Position numbers and translations under genes: made by a program. A DNA stretch of 64,000 nt from Bacillota bacterium (GTDB taxonomy: Bacteria > Bacillota > Sulfobacillia > JAJYWN01), in NCBI GenBank assembly GCA_021791495.1, contig JAJYWN010000075.1:1-64000 (forward strand), read 5' to 3'. The stretch's first letter is position 1. Every line of letters begins with the position of its first letter. Below, one piece after another: positions 45,504-54,506 of this stretch. Below the pieces are notes generated by a model. It saw only the letters and a list, made by a program, of their open reading frames with translations. It ran no database searches and had not been told where the DNA came from.

Positions 45504-46154
45504 TCAGGGGGTGCCGGGCGGCAAGAACTCCTTGAAATCGGTGGCCTTAGTCTTCGCCGTGTAGTTCAGGTTCGGCTGTGCCGGTTGGGTGGGCTGCACG
45601 AACATGACGTAGGAGAAACCCATGGCCGCGTGGCAGCTGTTGCAGGTCACAATGGTCTTGGCATACTGACTCTGGAACGCGGCAAAGTCCATTTTGGCCG
45701 TGGCCGCGAGCAGGGGGTCCAAGGAGGTGCGGTGGAAACTGTTCACCGCACTCCAGTCTCTCGGGCGGGTGACCCGCAGCGACGCCACGGCCTCGCGCAT
45801 GCGCCGGTCCATATAGGCCGCCAGGGCCCAGTTGCCGTTCTTGGCGGCGAAGAACATGTCGGCGAAACGGTCGGCGTAGCGGCGCATGGTCTCAGCGAAA
45901 GCCGGCTGGATTGCCAGAAGGGACACCTGACCCCCGTTGAACAGGGTGTCCTGGACGTTTCCCACTTTCAGTTCCAGAGCGTCCACCCGTTTGGCGACGC
46001 CGGCCAGCTCATTTACGTCCTGAGTGCGGCCGGCGCACCCGCCGAGAAGGGCCGCGCTAAAGAGGGTAAAGAGGAAGAAGAGGACTGTGACAAGGGACGT
46101 CACCGCCACCTCTGAGGCCAACCTTGAGCGTTGCCACTTTTGGTCCATGAGCAT
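45504..46154 (-). CDS. lipoprotein with one CxxCH haem-type motif
   Basis: A 216-residue lipoprotein: basic start (DQKWQRSRLAS), hydrophobic VAVTSLVTVLFFLFTLFSAALLGGC with lipobox LGGC, then a helical region (about 45-150). Near the C-terminus is VTCNSCHAAMGF, a single CNSCH motif that could bind haem c. The helical stretch before it (FAETMRRYADRFADMFF, YMDRRMREA) resembles a cytochrome-c'-like bundle, but this is inference. ATG 46154 follows AAGAG weakly. It is 37 bases downstream of the membrane peptidase gene, so the two are probably co-transcribed. Confidence 0.78.
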   Translation of the reverse strand: MLMDQKWQRSRLASEVAVTSLVTVLFFLFTLFSAALLGGCAGRTQDVNELAGVAKRVDALELKVGNVQDTLFNGGQVSLLAIQPAFAETMRRYADRFADMFFAAKNGNWALAAYMDRRMREAVASLRVTRPRDWSAVNSFHRTSLDPLLAATAKMDFAAFQSQYAKTIVTCNSCHAAMGFSYVMFVQPTQPAQPNLNYTAKTKATDFKEFLPPGTP

Positions 46155-46191
46155 AGGTTCTCTTGAGGCCGGTAGGTCAATGCGAAAGGGC

Positions 46192-48309
46192 TCACGGTCC
46201 GGTACGTGAGGCCGGCCATTGGGTGTAGGCGGCCAACCACTGGTGCCAACCCTTGGTGAGGTCATCAATGATCTCGCCGGTGACGGACTCCAGACCCCTC
46301 GGCCACTTCCGCCCCTGGCAGATGGCGTCGACGACCTGCATAACGGTACCTTCACCAAACCGGCCCTCCAGATAGAGGACAAAGGACAGGGCCAGTTCGT
46401 AGCGGTACCGTAATTCGGGTTCGAAACGGGCCACCTCCTCAATGGTTGGCAGCAGGGCCTGGCCGGCCGCCGCCCACGTCAAGAAAGGTCCCCAACTCCT
46501 CGGAAAGCCTTCGACCGATTCCGCCAGCCCTTCGGTAATCCACTTGGGCACGGGCTGGAGCACGGCGCCGGACGGCGTCTTCCAGCGGACATAGCGCTCC
46601 AGGAGGCCGTGATTGATCTCGTGGGTCAGGGAGGCCACCAGTTCAGCCGTGTTCGTGCCCGTGGCCTGGTGCTGGACTAGGTGAACCGCGCCCGCGGTCC
46701 AGACGCCATTGACCGATTCGCCCAGGCGAAGGCCGGTAGCCCCGTTCAAACTGGACACGGAATCGTAGACATAGACGTCAACCGGCCCCTCGAATCCTTC
46801 TGGCAGAGCCGAAGTGTTCTTCAAGGCGCGCGTCAAGGGCGCCGCGGCTTGGGTGAAGGCCTCCTCGCCCTGTTGCTCCAGAACGGTGAGTTCGGATTGG
46901 TAACCGGGCCACACGTGCAGCTTCAGATGGGGGGTGGAGGCCGTCTGCCACTTGGGGGCTTTCCACGGCCGGAAGCCGCGTTCGGTCCCGAAATGTACAA
47001 CCTCCCATTGTCCGTGGTTCTTGGAGAGTTGAAACAACATCCCCATATCCCCATAGCCACGGAAACGGAGGTATGCAGTTACCAGGACGGTACCGGCTTC
47101 CTCATCGGCCCTGGAAACGATCCGCCAGTAAGCCAGGTCTCCGGCGAGGGAGAAAGCCTTCCTGATCGCCTTGAGGGAAGCGGCGTCCGCCTCCGGGTCA
47201 AGAGTCCGGCCGCCCCACTGGGTGGGGACCTCGCCCCCCTGGAAGGCCTGGAGTGTCCGCAGGAAATCGCCCACGGCGCCCTCCGGGCTGCCGGGTTCCA
47301 CGGGAAGGCCGGGTTTGGTCCAGTCCAGTCGAGACAAGGGGTCATAGGCCAGGGGAGGGAAGGGCCACCGCAAAGCCAGTAACTGCAAGGGGGATAGGCG
47401 CCCCTGCACAACGGCCTTCGGAAGAAGGTCTCCGGCGCCCGCTTCCGTCTTGATGACGACGGACTCCCCCGACACCGCCGCCACGCGCCCCACCGCCAGC
47501 CACTCGCCGGACGGCGCGGGCTCATCCCGGTCGAAGACGACCACATCACCAGGCTCCAGACCACCGATAGACGGCCTGATTATCTGCACTCCCAAGGCGA
47601 CGAGACGGCCGGATAGGGCGGGTTGGTGACCAGCTCCGCCAGCCGCCACTTCCCGAAGGCTTGCGGTGGTTGGGTAGGCAACCGTCACGGTCTTGGAGAC
47701 CATGTGGTTGACGGCCATCCCCGAGGCTAGCATCACCAGCACGAGGGTGCTTGCGCCGGCCCGTGACGTTAGCCCCCAGCCATCGCGGAGGGCGTAGAAC
47801 AGGAGGAATATGGAAAGGAGGGAGGCGCCCGACACGGCGACCGAACGGATGGTCCCGGCTGTCCCCACCCCCAGACCCACCGACTCGGCCACGGAAACCA
47901 GCTGAGCCACGACGGCGGCCGCCAACGTCGGCGTGGTGGCCAACCCCAATAACCCCTGAAACCTCAGGAAGCCGGTCCAGTCGCCCGGGCCAGAACGCCC
48001 GTCTGGGCCGGACCACTCCGACCGTGCGGGTGGCCGCCCTCCGAAACGCCGGGCCAGCAGGTACACAAGCCCGGAGAACACTAACCAATAGGCGCCCGCC
48101 AAGATGATCGCTGCTGACAGATGGGCTTGCGGTGTGCGGTTACCGGCTAACAGTGTGGCTGCCAGGACCGACCCGTCGGAAAGAGAGGAAGCCACTCCGA
48201 TGGCCGCCGGCCAGGCCAGCTGCCGGGCGTCCGTGTATTCCGCCAGCCGCGAAAAGGTCTTCCGGGGCCGGAGCATGACTTGCCACAGGAGAGGAAGCCG
48301 ATGGCGCAC
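46192..48309 (-). CDS. membrane protein with S26-like barrel and gluzincin (peptidase MA-like) domain
   Basis: A 705-residue protein. The N-terminal third has about five membrane segments (Yip1-like; WPAAIGVASSL, AIILAGAYWLVFSGLVYLL, LLSIFLLFYALR, TLVLVMLASGMAVNHM). A short domain (RPSIGGLEPGDVVVFDRDE, VGRVAAVSGESVVIK) recalls the signal peptidase I barrel but lacks its catalytic Lys. The C-terminal third contains SLTHEINHGLLERY, an HExxH site with ITEGLAESVEG further on, as in peptidase MA. GTG 48309 has GGGAGA upstream. Substrate unknown; the fusion is unusual. Confidence 0.8.
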   Translation of the reverse strand: MRHRLPLLWQVMLRPRKTFSRLAEYTDARQLAWPAAIGVASSLSDGSVLAATLLAGNRTPQAHLSAAIILAGAYWLVFSGLVYLLARRFGGRPPARSEWSGPDGRSGPGDWTGFLRFQGLLGLATTPTLAAAVVAQLVSVAESVGLGVGTAGTIRSVAVSGASLLSIFLLFYALRDGWGLTSRAGASTLVLVMLASGMAVNHMVSKTVTVAYPTTASLREVAAGGAGHQPALSGRLVALGVQIIRPSIGGLEPGDVVVFDRDEPAPSGEWLAVGRVAAVSGESVVIKTEAGAGDLLPKAVVQGRLSPLQLLALRWPFPPLAYDPLSRLDWTKPGLPVEPGSPEGAVGDFLRTLQAFQGGEVPTQWGGRTLDPEADAASLKAIRKAFSLAGDLAYWRIVSRADEEAGTVLVTAYLRFRGYGDMGMLFQLSKNHGQWEVVHFGTERGFRPWKAPKWQTASTPHLKLHVWPGYQSELTVLEQQGEEAFTQAAAPLTRALKNTSALPEGFEGPVDVYVYDSVSSLNGATGLRLGESVNGVWTAGAVHLVQHQATGTNTAELVASLTHEINHGLLERYVRWKTPSGAVLQPVPKWITEGLAESVEGFPRSWGPFLTWAAAGQALLPTIEEVARFEPELRYRYELALSFVLYLEGRFGEGTVMQVVDAICQGRKWPRGLESVTGEIIDDLTKGWHQWLAAYTQWPASRTGP

Positions 48310-48347
48310 GTTGCCGTCTCCCGTCCGGTTCCGATTGGGGCCAGGGA

Positions 48348-48533
48348 CTATTCCGTGGGGCTATCGGTTGGGCGAGTCTCTTTTTCCTCAGCCGGTTGCT
48401 TGCCGGCCGAACCCTTGGGAACGGCCAATCCTTCCTGTCGGCTCCAAAGCCTCCACACCAAGGCCACAACAATTAGAAAGCCGGCGATGCCGAGGACCTT
48501 GGAGATGATGTTGCCGGCTAGTTCCGCGCTCAC
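48348..48533 (-). CDS. small single-span membrane protein
   Basis: A 61-residue protein with one membrane helix (VLGIAGFLIVVALVWRLW) and a charged tail (EEKETRPTDSPTE). GTG start at 48533 with GAGGAGAG upstream. 38 bases ahead of the membrane peptidase gene, so probably the first gene of that group. No family. Confidence 0.65.
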   Translation of the reverse strand: MSAELAGNIISKVLGIAGFLIVVALVWRLWSRQEGLAVPKGSAGKQPAEEKETRPTDSPTE

Positions 48534-48631
48534 CTAAACTCTCCTCTCGAATCCTTCCTCGATGCCATCACCACGAACCGGACTCTGGGGTCAGCTCCCT
48601 GGGTCCAGCGTGCTGGGGCCAGCCCCGTCCG

Positions 48632-49957
48632 CTAGGCTTTGGTGCTGATACTGGCGTTGCTGATGAGGAAGTGGGGTGTGGACAGGTCCATCACCGCGCG
48701 CGTCTCCTTGCTCAGCGCTTCCAGATTATCTTTCAGTGCCGAGAAGGCATTGATCGAAAGCATGCAGTCTTTCACGCGCCCTACCGGCTCGCCGTTCTCG
48801 ATCTTGAAGCCCAGGGCGATATTGCCGCTGACCTGGCCGGCGTACATGTTCCCGGCCCAGGCGCCCATGAGTTGCTCCACCAGGACACCCTTCTTCACGC
48901 CCTTGATCATGTCGGCCAGCCCCACGTCGCCGGGACTGACGATGATGTTGGTACTGGACGGCTCGGGCGCTGAAAGCCCCGACCGGCGCGCGGCGTTTCC
49001 CGTGGGCTTCAGGCCCAGCGCTTTGGCCGCCCTGAGGTCCAGCAGGTAGTTCGCCAGCCGCCCCGCCTCGATGACTGGTTTCCGCGACATGGGCACGCCC
49101 TCGCCGTCGAAAGCCCCCGTCGAGCTCATCTTCGGCGCCAGGCCGTCGTCGTAGAGGCTGAACTTGGGCGAAAACATGGCCTCTCCCAGACGCCCGCGCC
49201 AGGGCGAAATCCCACGTTCCACGGCGCGCCCGTTGACGCAGGTCAGGATGGGGTTCAGAATGTCGCCCACTGCCCCCGGGGCGATGATCACATCGTAGCT
49301 GCCGGTATCCATCGGCACATTCTTCCGGCCCAGCCGGAAATCGTGGGCCACCTTCGCCTTCACCTGCGCCAGTTGGTCCTCAAAGTGGGTGCCGCCGTAC
49401 CCGTCCCACACGTACAGGAGATTTTGCCCCTCGATGTACTCGATGCTGACGAAGAGGCCGAAGGAAGTCTTCTGGTAGGACGCGTCCAGCCCCGCGGAAG
49501 TGGCGATAGCCGCCTCGTACTCGCTCTTGCTGACCTTCGCCCCGGCCATGATCTGCGGGTCCAGTTGCCTGGCGCTCTCGAGCAGATCCTCGCCCATGGC
49601 CACCATACGGTCTAAGGCCAGTGACGGCACCGCCGGGTCGTGGCAATCCACCGGCGGCACCGGCGAAGGGCCGGAGAAATCTATCTCGGCCGGGGGCCCG
49701 AAATTCGTGGCCGCCAGCGCGTTCTCCACCAACGATGCGGCGCCCCCCGGCTTGGTGCTGGTGGCGAAGCCCACGTGGCCGCCCTTGATGACGCGCAAGG
49801 CGTAGGCCTGGCTCTCCACCGTCTCCACCATCTTCAGGCGGTTGTTCTCATAGGAAACCGGTGTCGACCGGCTGCGGACCACGAACACCTCGGCCTGGTC
49901 GCACTGGCCGCGGGTGAGGGACAAGACCTGGAGCGCCTGTTCCTGTATATTGTTCAT
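48632..49957 (-). CDS. tldE: TldE/PmbA-family metalloprotease subunit
   Basis: A 441-residue protein of the TldD/TldE (PmbA) family, the non-catalytic partner of the heterodimeric protease. Family features: ENNRLKMVETVESQAYALRVI near the start, APGAVGDILNPIL, FSLYDDGL...STGAFDGEGVPMSRKPVIEAG, and the C-terminal TNIIVSPGD. ATG 49957 overlaps the tldD stop (TAATG) and has GGGGGGAAAGG before it, so the two are translationally coupled. Confidence 0.9.
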   Translation of the reverse strand: MNNIQEQALQVLSLTRGQCDQAEVFVVRSRSTPVSYENNRLKMVETVESQAYALRVIKGGHVGFATSTKPGGAASLVENALAATNFGPPAEIDFSGPSPVPPVDCHDPAVPSLALDRMVAMGEDLLESARQLDPQIMAGAKVSKSEYEAAIATSAGLDASYQKTSFGLFVSIEYIEGQNLLYVWDGYGGTHFEDQLAQVKAKVAHDFRLGRKNVPMDTGSYDVIIAPGAVGDILNPILTCVNGRAVERGISPWRGRLGEAMFSPKFSLYDDGLAPKMSSTGAFDGEGVPMSRKPVIEAGRLANYLLDLRAAKALGLKPTGNAARRSGLSAPEPSSTNIIVSPGDVGLADMIKGVKKGVLVEQLMGAWAGNMYAGQVSGNIALGFKIENGEPVGRVKDCMLSINAFSALKDNLEALSKETRAVMDLSTPHFLISNASISTKA

Positions 49958-51369
49958 TAGCCTTTCCCCCCCACGACGACTTTCTGAATGCGGACGTGCG
50001 GCGCCCACTCGCTGGTCGGCAGCGGCCCCTGGCCGGCTTTCCCGCAACCGCCTCCGGCCTCATAGCTGCAGAAATCCGCGCCCACCATGTCGATGTTCTT
50101 CAAGGTGTTGAAGACGTTCCCCGTCAGGTTCACGTCGCGCACCAGCTCGGCCAGCTTCCCGTCGCGGATCATGTAGCACTCGCCCGCCGAGAAAGTGAAC
50201 ATCTCGCCCATGGTCTCGCCGCCGTAGGAGTCCTTGCAGTAAATGCCCAGCTTGACCCCTTCCAGCATATCCTCGAAAGCGGCCTTGCCACCCTGAATGG
50301 AGGTGTTCCGCATCCGGCATATCGGTGGGAAGCGGTAATCCAGAGCCCGGGCGTTGCCGGTGGCCTTTTCACCCATCTTCCCGGCCGTCTCACGGGAATG
50401 GAGCCGGCCCACCAAGACCCCGTCCTTGATCAGGTAGGTCTTCTCGGTCGGCACGCCCTCGTCGTCGTATTTCAAGTAGCCGCGGGCGCCCTTGTCCAGA
50501 CCGGTGTCGTAGATGCTCAGAATGTCGCGGCCGAATTTCTCGCCCAGCTTCATGATCTTGGCCAGGTTCGGGTTCTCGTGGACGTTATCGCCCTCCGAAA
50601 GATGGCCGAAGGCCTCGTGGGCGAAGATGCCGGCCAGACGCGGATCAAGGATGACGGTGTACTCGCCACCCTTCACCGTGGGCGCGCCCACCAGTTCGCC
50701 CGCCACCTTTACCGCGCGCCGCACCTGGTCTTCCAGGCCCAGGCAGACATCGAAGCCCAGCGACCCTCCGAAACCGACCCGGGCTACCTGCGTGTGCCCG
50801 TCGCCGGCGGCGATGGCGCCGATGCTGCCGCCCAGGTCCACCTTCTCTTGGTCAATGTAGGTGCCCTCGGAGTTGGCGAAGACGACCCGGCTGCTCTTCT
50901 CCACGTAAGACACCGAAGAACTGCTGATGGGCTTGCCGTAAGAGAGGATGATCCCGTTGTAATCCTGGAAGACCTTGACCTTCTCGGCCAAGGGGATGCG
51001 CCGCGGGTCCTTCGACCCCTCCACCTCAACGCGCACCTCGTCCACCACCACCGGGACCGGTGCCAAGATCACTTTCTCTTTATCCCGCTGCGCCGCCGCG
51101 GTGGCGCGGGCGTTCTCGATGGCCCGATCCACCTTCGCCGGTAGGTCATCCAGGGAGTTGAAGGAGGCAAAGCCCCAACCCCCGTTCACCAGGGCGCGCA
51201 CGCATCCCCCGTAAGAGACGTTCTGCCCCACGTTATCCAGGTTCGGGCCCCGCAAGATGATCTGGGTCACCTTGCTGTCCTCGACCCTGACCTCCACGTA
51301 ATCGGCGGGTTTCCCGCGCACCGCCGCCAGCAGTTGCTCCTTCAAGAATCCTACCCCCCCGCTGTTCAT
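49957..51369 (-). CDS. tldD: TldD-family metalloprotease subunit
   Basis: A 470-residue catalytic subunit of the TldD/TldE protease. The zinc site FAHEAFGHLSEGDNV (HExxxH, about residue 254) is present, with SYGGETMGEMFTFSAGECYMIRDGKL and the family end VGADFCSYEAGGGCGKAGQGPLP supplying the second half of the metal site. In other bacteria the pair degrades peptides in cofactor or antibiotic maturation and DNA gyrase toxin pathways. ATG 51369 has a weak ribosome site; TTG at 51345 behind GGGGGGTAGGA is an alternative. Confidence 0.92.
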   Translation of the reverse strand: MNSGGVGFLKEQLLAAVRGKPADYVEVRVEDSKVTQIILRGPNLDNVGQNVSYGGCVRALVNGGWGFASFNSLDDLPAKVDRAIENARATAAAQRDKEKVILAPVPVVVDEVRVEVEGSKDPRRIPLAEKVKVFQDYNGIILSYGKPISSSSVSYVEKSSRVVFANSEGTYIDQEKVDLGGSIGAIAAGDGHTQVARVGFGGSLGFDVCLGLEDQVRRAVKVAGELVGAPTVKGGEYTVILDPRLAGIFAHEAFGHLSEGDNVHENPNLAKIMKLGEKFGRDILSIYDTGLDKGARGYLKYDDEGVPTEKTYLIKDGVLVGRLHSRETAGKMGEKATGNARALDYRFPPICRMRNTSIQGGKAAFEDMLEGVKLGIYCKDSYGGETMGEMFTFSAGECYMIRDGKLAELVRDVNLTGNVFNTLKNIDMVGADFCSYEAGGGCGKAGQGPLPTSEWAPHVRIQKVVVGGKG

Positions 51370-51559
51370 CAGTTGAAGACATTTCCACGGTGGGCGACCT
51401 GTTCCTTTCGGCCCAATTATGCCCTGTTTTGGAGGGGGCCAAAGACGACGTTGCCGAGAGAACGACGATGTCGCCGAGAGAACGACCGCGCCGCGGCCCC
51501 CGTCATTCCCTTGGGGTCCTTATTACGGTAAAATCATGCCGAAGAGGGGAAGTGGAGCC

Positions 51560-51724
51560 ATGGCGGGGACAAAAGGACGCGCGATACAGTCAAGCCAGGT
51601 GGGGCGACGCTCGAGGTGGCGCCTGTGGCGCTCTATCGGACGGGTGGTCATGGCCGTCCTTGTCTTGGCCATGATCCTCTCCCTGGTCTTTTTCTACGTT
51701 CAGGCGCCGAACATCAGCAGGTAG
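51560..51724 (+). CDS. small basic single-span membrane protein
   Basis: A 54-residue protein starting at ATG 51560 behind GGGGAAGTGGAG. A basic N-terminus (RRSRWRLWRSIGR) precedes one membrane helix (VVMAVLVLAMILSLVFFYV). A TAAAAT at 51529-51534 could be a -10 box, but no convincing -35 is seen. It lies between the divergent tldD and the TIGR00300-type gene. Function unknown; the composition and ribosome site favour a real gene. Confidence 0.5.
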   Translation: MAGTKGRAIQSSQVGRRSRWRLWRSIGRVVMAVLVLAMILSLVFFYVQAPNISR

Positions 51725-51741
51725 GGGCCGGGCGGCGCGGT

Positions 51742-51828
51742 GCGGCACGCCGCTACGCCCCGACCGCGGCACGTCGCCACGCCCCGACCGCGGCGCGGGG
51801 CTGCATCTCGACCGCGGCGCGGCGCTGG
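51742..51828 (+). repeat. 24-base imperfect tandem repeats
   Basis: Three units of 24 bases (51742-51765, 51766-51789, 51790-51813), starting GCGGCACG or GCGGCGCG and ending in CGACC, plus a partial fourth, in the intergenic space before the TIGR00300-type gene. Not in a gene. Confidence 0.6.
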
Positions 51829-51905
51829 CTGGAAGGAGTTCCGCGGGCGGCGTCCAACCTATATGCAAGGTTGCATAGAACGGGAAGACTGTGGGGGATC
51901 GCGCC

Positions 51906-53297
51906 GTGGCCGTCAGCAGCAATGTCCGTTTCCGCGATGTGGTCATGCGGGGGCACATCATCGACTCGTTGGCCCTTCCGAAAGCCTGGGGCGTCATCAT
52001 GGACCTGGGCGGGAACTTCAACGTCACCGAGCTGGAAATCGGCCGCACGAAGGATGACCAGAGCTACGTGCGGATGCAAGTCATCGCTCCCGACGCCCGC
52101 ACGCTGAATCAGATCATCGGTGCGCTGCTCCGCCTGGGGGCGACCCTTCCCGACGAGCAAGACGTGGTCCTGCGGCCGGTGGAAGTGGCTGGTGTGCTAC
52201 CGGACGGCTTCTACTCCACTACCAACCTGCCCACCGAGGTGCGTGTGGGGGGGCGCTGGATACCGGTGGAGGACATCGAGATGGACGTGGCCATCGTCGT
52301 GGACGCGGCCGACCGCGCGGCCTTGGCCGGTCCGACCTCGGTGTCGATGGCTTCGACAGGCACCGCCACGCCGATCCGGGCCTTCTGCCTGCCCATGGAC
52401 GAAGTGGTCCCCAGCCAGCAGGTGGTCGTGGGCCATCAGGGCATTCGGGTTACCCCACCCGAGCGCGCCCGCGGCAAAGAGGTTTTTGGCTTCATGCAGA
52501 GCTCGGTGTCGTCGGAGAAGGTGAAGACGCTGGTCATTCAGACCATCGCCCACCTCATGACCCAGGTGCGGGCCGAAGGCGGGAAGATACTCTTCGTCCT
52601 CGGGCCGGCGGTCATCCACACGGGCGCGGCGAAGCATATCGTCTCCCTCATCCGGCGCGGCTATATCCAAGTTATCTTCGGCGGCAACGCCATCCTCACC
52701 CACGATGTGGAAGCCGCCCTTTTCGGCACCAGCCTGGGCATCGACCTGAAGACCGGCGAGCCCGTGGAGGGGGGTAACCACCACCACCTGCGTGCCGTGA
52801 ACACCATCCGGCGCCGCGGGTCCATCGCCGCCGCCATCGAGCAGGGGGTCTTGAAAGAAGGCATCGCCTTCGAAGCCTACCACCACGGGGTGGACATGGT
52901 CCTGGCCGGCTCGGTACGCGACGACGGCCCCATGCCCGAGGTCATCACCGACACCATGAAGGCCCAGCGTCGGATGCGCGCCGCGCTCAAGGGGGTGGAG
53001 ATGGCGGTGATGGTGGCGACGATGCTGCACTCCATCGCCACCGGAAACCTGCTCCCTGCTACGGTCAAGACGGTGGCCGTGGACATCAACCCCGCCGTGG
53101 TCACTAAGCTGGCCGACCGCGGCACCCATCAGGCCGCGGGGCTGGTGACCGACGCCGAGCTGTTCTTGAGGGAACTGGATGCGGCGCTTACCTTGTTAGA
53201 AAGCCAGGAGGTAGCGGCCAAGGCAGCCAAGGCAGCGGCCGAGGCAGGGATCCAGTCGGCCCGGCGGCAGGCGGCTGCTACTTCTATGAAATCGTGA
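51906..53297 (+). CDS. TIGR00300-type (LOR/SDH-like, ornithine cyclodeaminase-type) protein
   Basis: A protein of about 463 residues matching the pattern of the LOR/SDH bifunctional-enzyme family found in archaea and some bacteria: RGHIIDSLALPKAWGVIMDLGGNF and IGRTKDDQSYVRMQVIA in the N-terminal half, then a Rossmann-like half with GGKILFVLGPAVIHTGAAKHI, VIFGGNAILTHDVEAALFGTSLGID and GSVRDDGPMPEVI. In archaea and in cyanobacterial AgrE/ArgZ, members act as ornithine cyclodeaminase, so a role in ornithine/arginine breakdown is likely. GTG 51906 behind GGGGGAT is preferred over GTG 51891. Confidence 0.8.
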   Translation: MAVSSNVRFRDVVMRGHIIDSLALPKAWGVIMDLGGNFNVTELEIGRTKDDQSYVRMQVIAPDARTLNQIIGALLRLGATLPDEQDVVLRPVEVAGVLPDGFYSTTNLPTEVRVGGRWIPVEDIEMDVAIVVDAADRAALAGPTSVSMASTGTATPIRAFCLPMDEVVPSQQVVVGHQGIRVTPPERARGKEVFGFMQSSVSSEKVKTLVIQTIAHLMTQVRAEGGKILFVLGPAVIHTGAAKHIVSLIRRGYIQVIFGGNAILTHDVEAALFGTSLGIDLKTGEPVEGGNHHHLRAVNTIRRRGSIAAAIEQGVLKEGIAFEAYHHGVDMVLAGSVRDDGPMPEVITDTMKAQRRMRAALKGVEMAVMVATMLHSIATGNLLPATVKTVAVDINPAVVTKLADRGTHQAAGLVTDAELFLRELDAALTLLESQEVAAKAAKAAAEAGIQSARRQAAATSMKS

Positions 53298-53801
53298 ACC
53301 AGAGTGCCGGTGGCAGGTGCGCCCAGTGATTTCCGGGCGCGGCCGGCGGGAGCGTACTAGATTTCCGGTTTTTGACTTCCCAAAAGTCGAAAAATCCGGT
53401 CATGTCTGACCAGCGACCACCGCGAACGCCGGGTTTCCTTCGGTCCTGGGGGTCGGTTGAGGTCTCTCAAGAACTGGAACGGGCCATTTTGGGACGCCCA
53501 GCCGGTGTCCACAAAGAATTCCGCTCCTTTTCTCAAGCCGTTAGTTCAAAATCCGGCGATCGGCAGCCCATCGACGTTAACATAACACCGCATGTCCTAA
53601 TTATCCGGTTTTCACAAAGTCAAAAACCGGTTTTCTCGGTATCTTCACTAATGGGTTGCCCTCGTCTGGTCACCGGATGAGACCCCCGCCAAAAAAGCTG
53701 CCCCAAAAGCCCCCTGATGTGGAAAGGGGGAAACACGGAATATTCGTCGTACGTATTAATCTCTAAATGTCATTCGGGCTGACCGGGGGGTCACTCTACA
53801 C
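53298..53801. other. non-coding stretch containing a MITE-like element
   Basis: No gene seen. Contains the element at 53365-53630 with 14-base terminal inverted repeats and the 53587-53641 copy of the AT-rich dispersed repeat. A GC-poor block precedes the ABC gene. Confidence 0.6.
53365..53630. repeat. 266-bp element bounded by perfect 14-bp inverted repeats (MITE-like)
   Basis: CCGGTTTTTGACTT at 53365-53378 and its exact reverse complement AAGTCAAAAACCGG at 53617-53630. The left end continues into a local hairpin (53365-53399) with AAGTCGAAAAATCCGG. The right end overlaps the dispersed repeat that also occurs at 8686-8738 in the other orientation. Non-coding inside. Confidence 0.65.
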
Positions 53802-54506
53802 ATGGCGCTGGAACAGGCGGCATTCTTGGACGAGCCTATCCTTCGAGCAGTGAACCTGAACAAGGCCTTCTTCATGGGCGAGGCCATCTACGCGGTGAAC
53901 AATGTGTCCCTGACCGTCGGCAAGGGGGAGTTCGTGGCCATCGTCGGCCCGTCCGGTAGTGGCAAGAGCACCCTCCTGAGCCTCCTGGGCGGTCTCGACC
54001 GCCCCATCAGCGGCGACGTTATTCTCGACGGCCAACGGTACTCCAAGCTCAGCGAGAATGGTCTGGCCTTGCTGCGCCGCCGGCACCTGGGGTTCGTCTT
54101 TCAGTTTTTCAACCTCATCCCGCACCTATCAGCCCTGGAAAACGTGGCCTTGCCCATGCGGTTCAACCGCCTCGCGCGCACCGCCGTGACGGCCCGTGCC
54201 CAGGAACTACTGGAAACGGTCGGACTGGGCTCGCGGCTGCGACACCTCCCTCTGCAGCTCTCTGGCGGCGAACAGCAGCGCGTCGCCATCGCCCGGGCCC
54301 TGGCCAACAACCCGGCGGTGGTCCTGGCCGACGAACCTACCGGCAACCTGGACTCCAAGACTAGAGAAGAGATGGCTTCCCTCTTCGAAAAGCTGAACCG
54401 CGAACAAGGGCAGACCTTCGTGGTGGTCACCCACGACGAGGGGCTCACCGGATGCGCCCACCGCGTCATTCACATGCGGGACGGGCAGATAGAGAAGATT
54501 GCCTGA
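53802..54506 (+). CDS. ABC transporter ATPase (LolD/MacB type)
   Basis: A 234-residue ATPase: Walker A GPSGSGKST, Q-loop VFQFFNLIP, signature LSGGEQQR, Walker B VVLADEPTGNLD and H-loop VVVTHD are all intact. This subfamily serves FtsX/MacB-like permeases that move lipoproteins or other substrates out of the membrane rather than across it. ATG 53802 behind GGGGGG. Its stop overlaps the start of the first permease gene, so they form an operon. Confidence 0.93.
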   Translation: MALEQAAFLDEPILRAVNLNKAFFMGEAIYAVNNVSLTVGKGEFVAIVGPSGSGKSTLLSLLGGLDRPISGDVILDGQRYSKLSENGLALLRRRHLGFVFQFFNLIPHLSALENVALPMRFNRLARTAVTARAQELLETVGLGSRLRHLPLQLSGGEQQRVAIARALANNPAVVLADEPTGNLDSKTREEMASLFEKLNREQGQTFVVVTHDEGLTGCAHRVIHMRDGQIEKIA

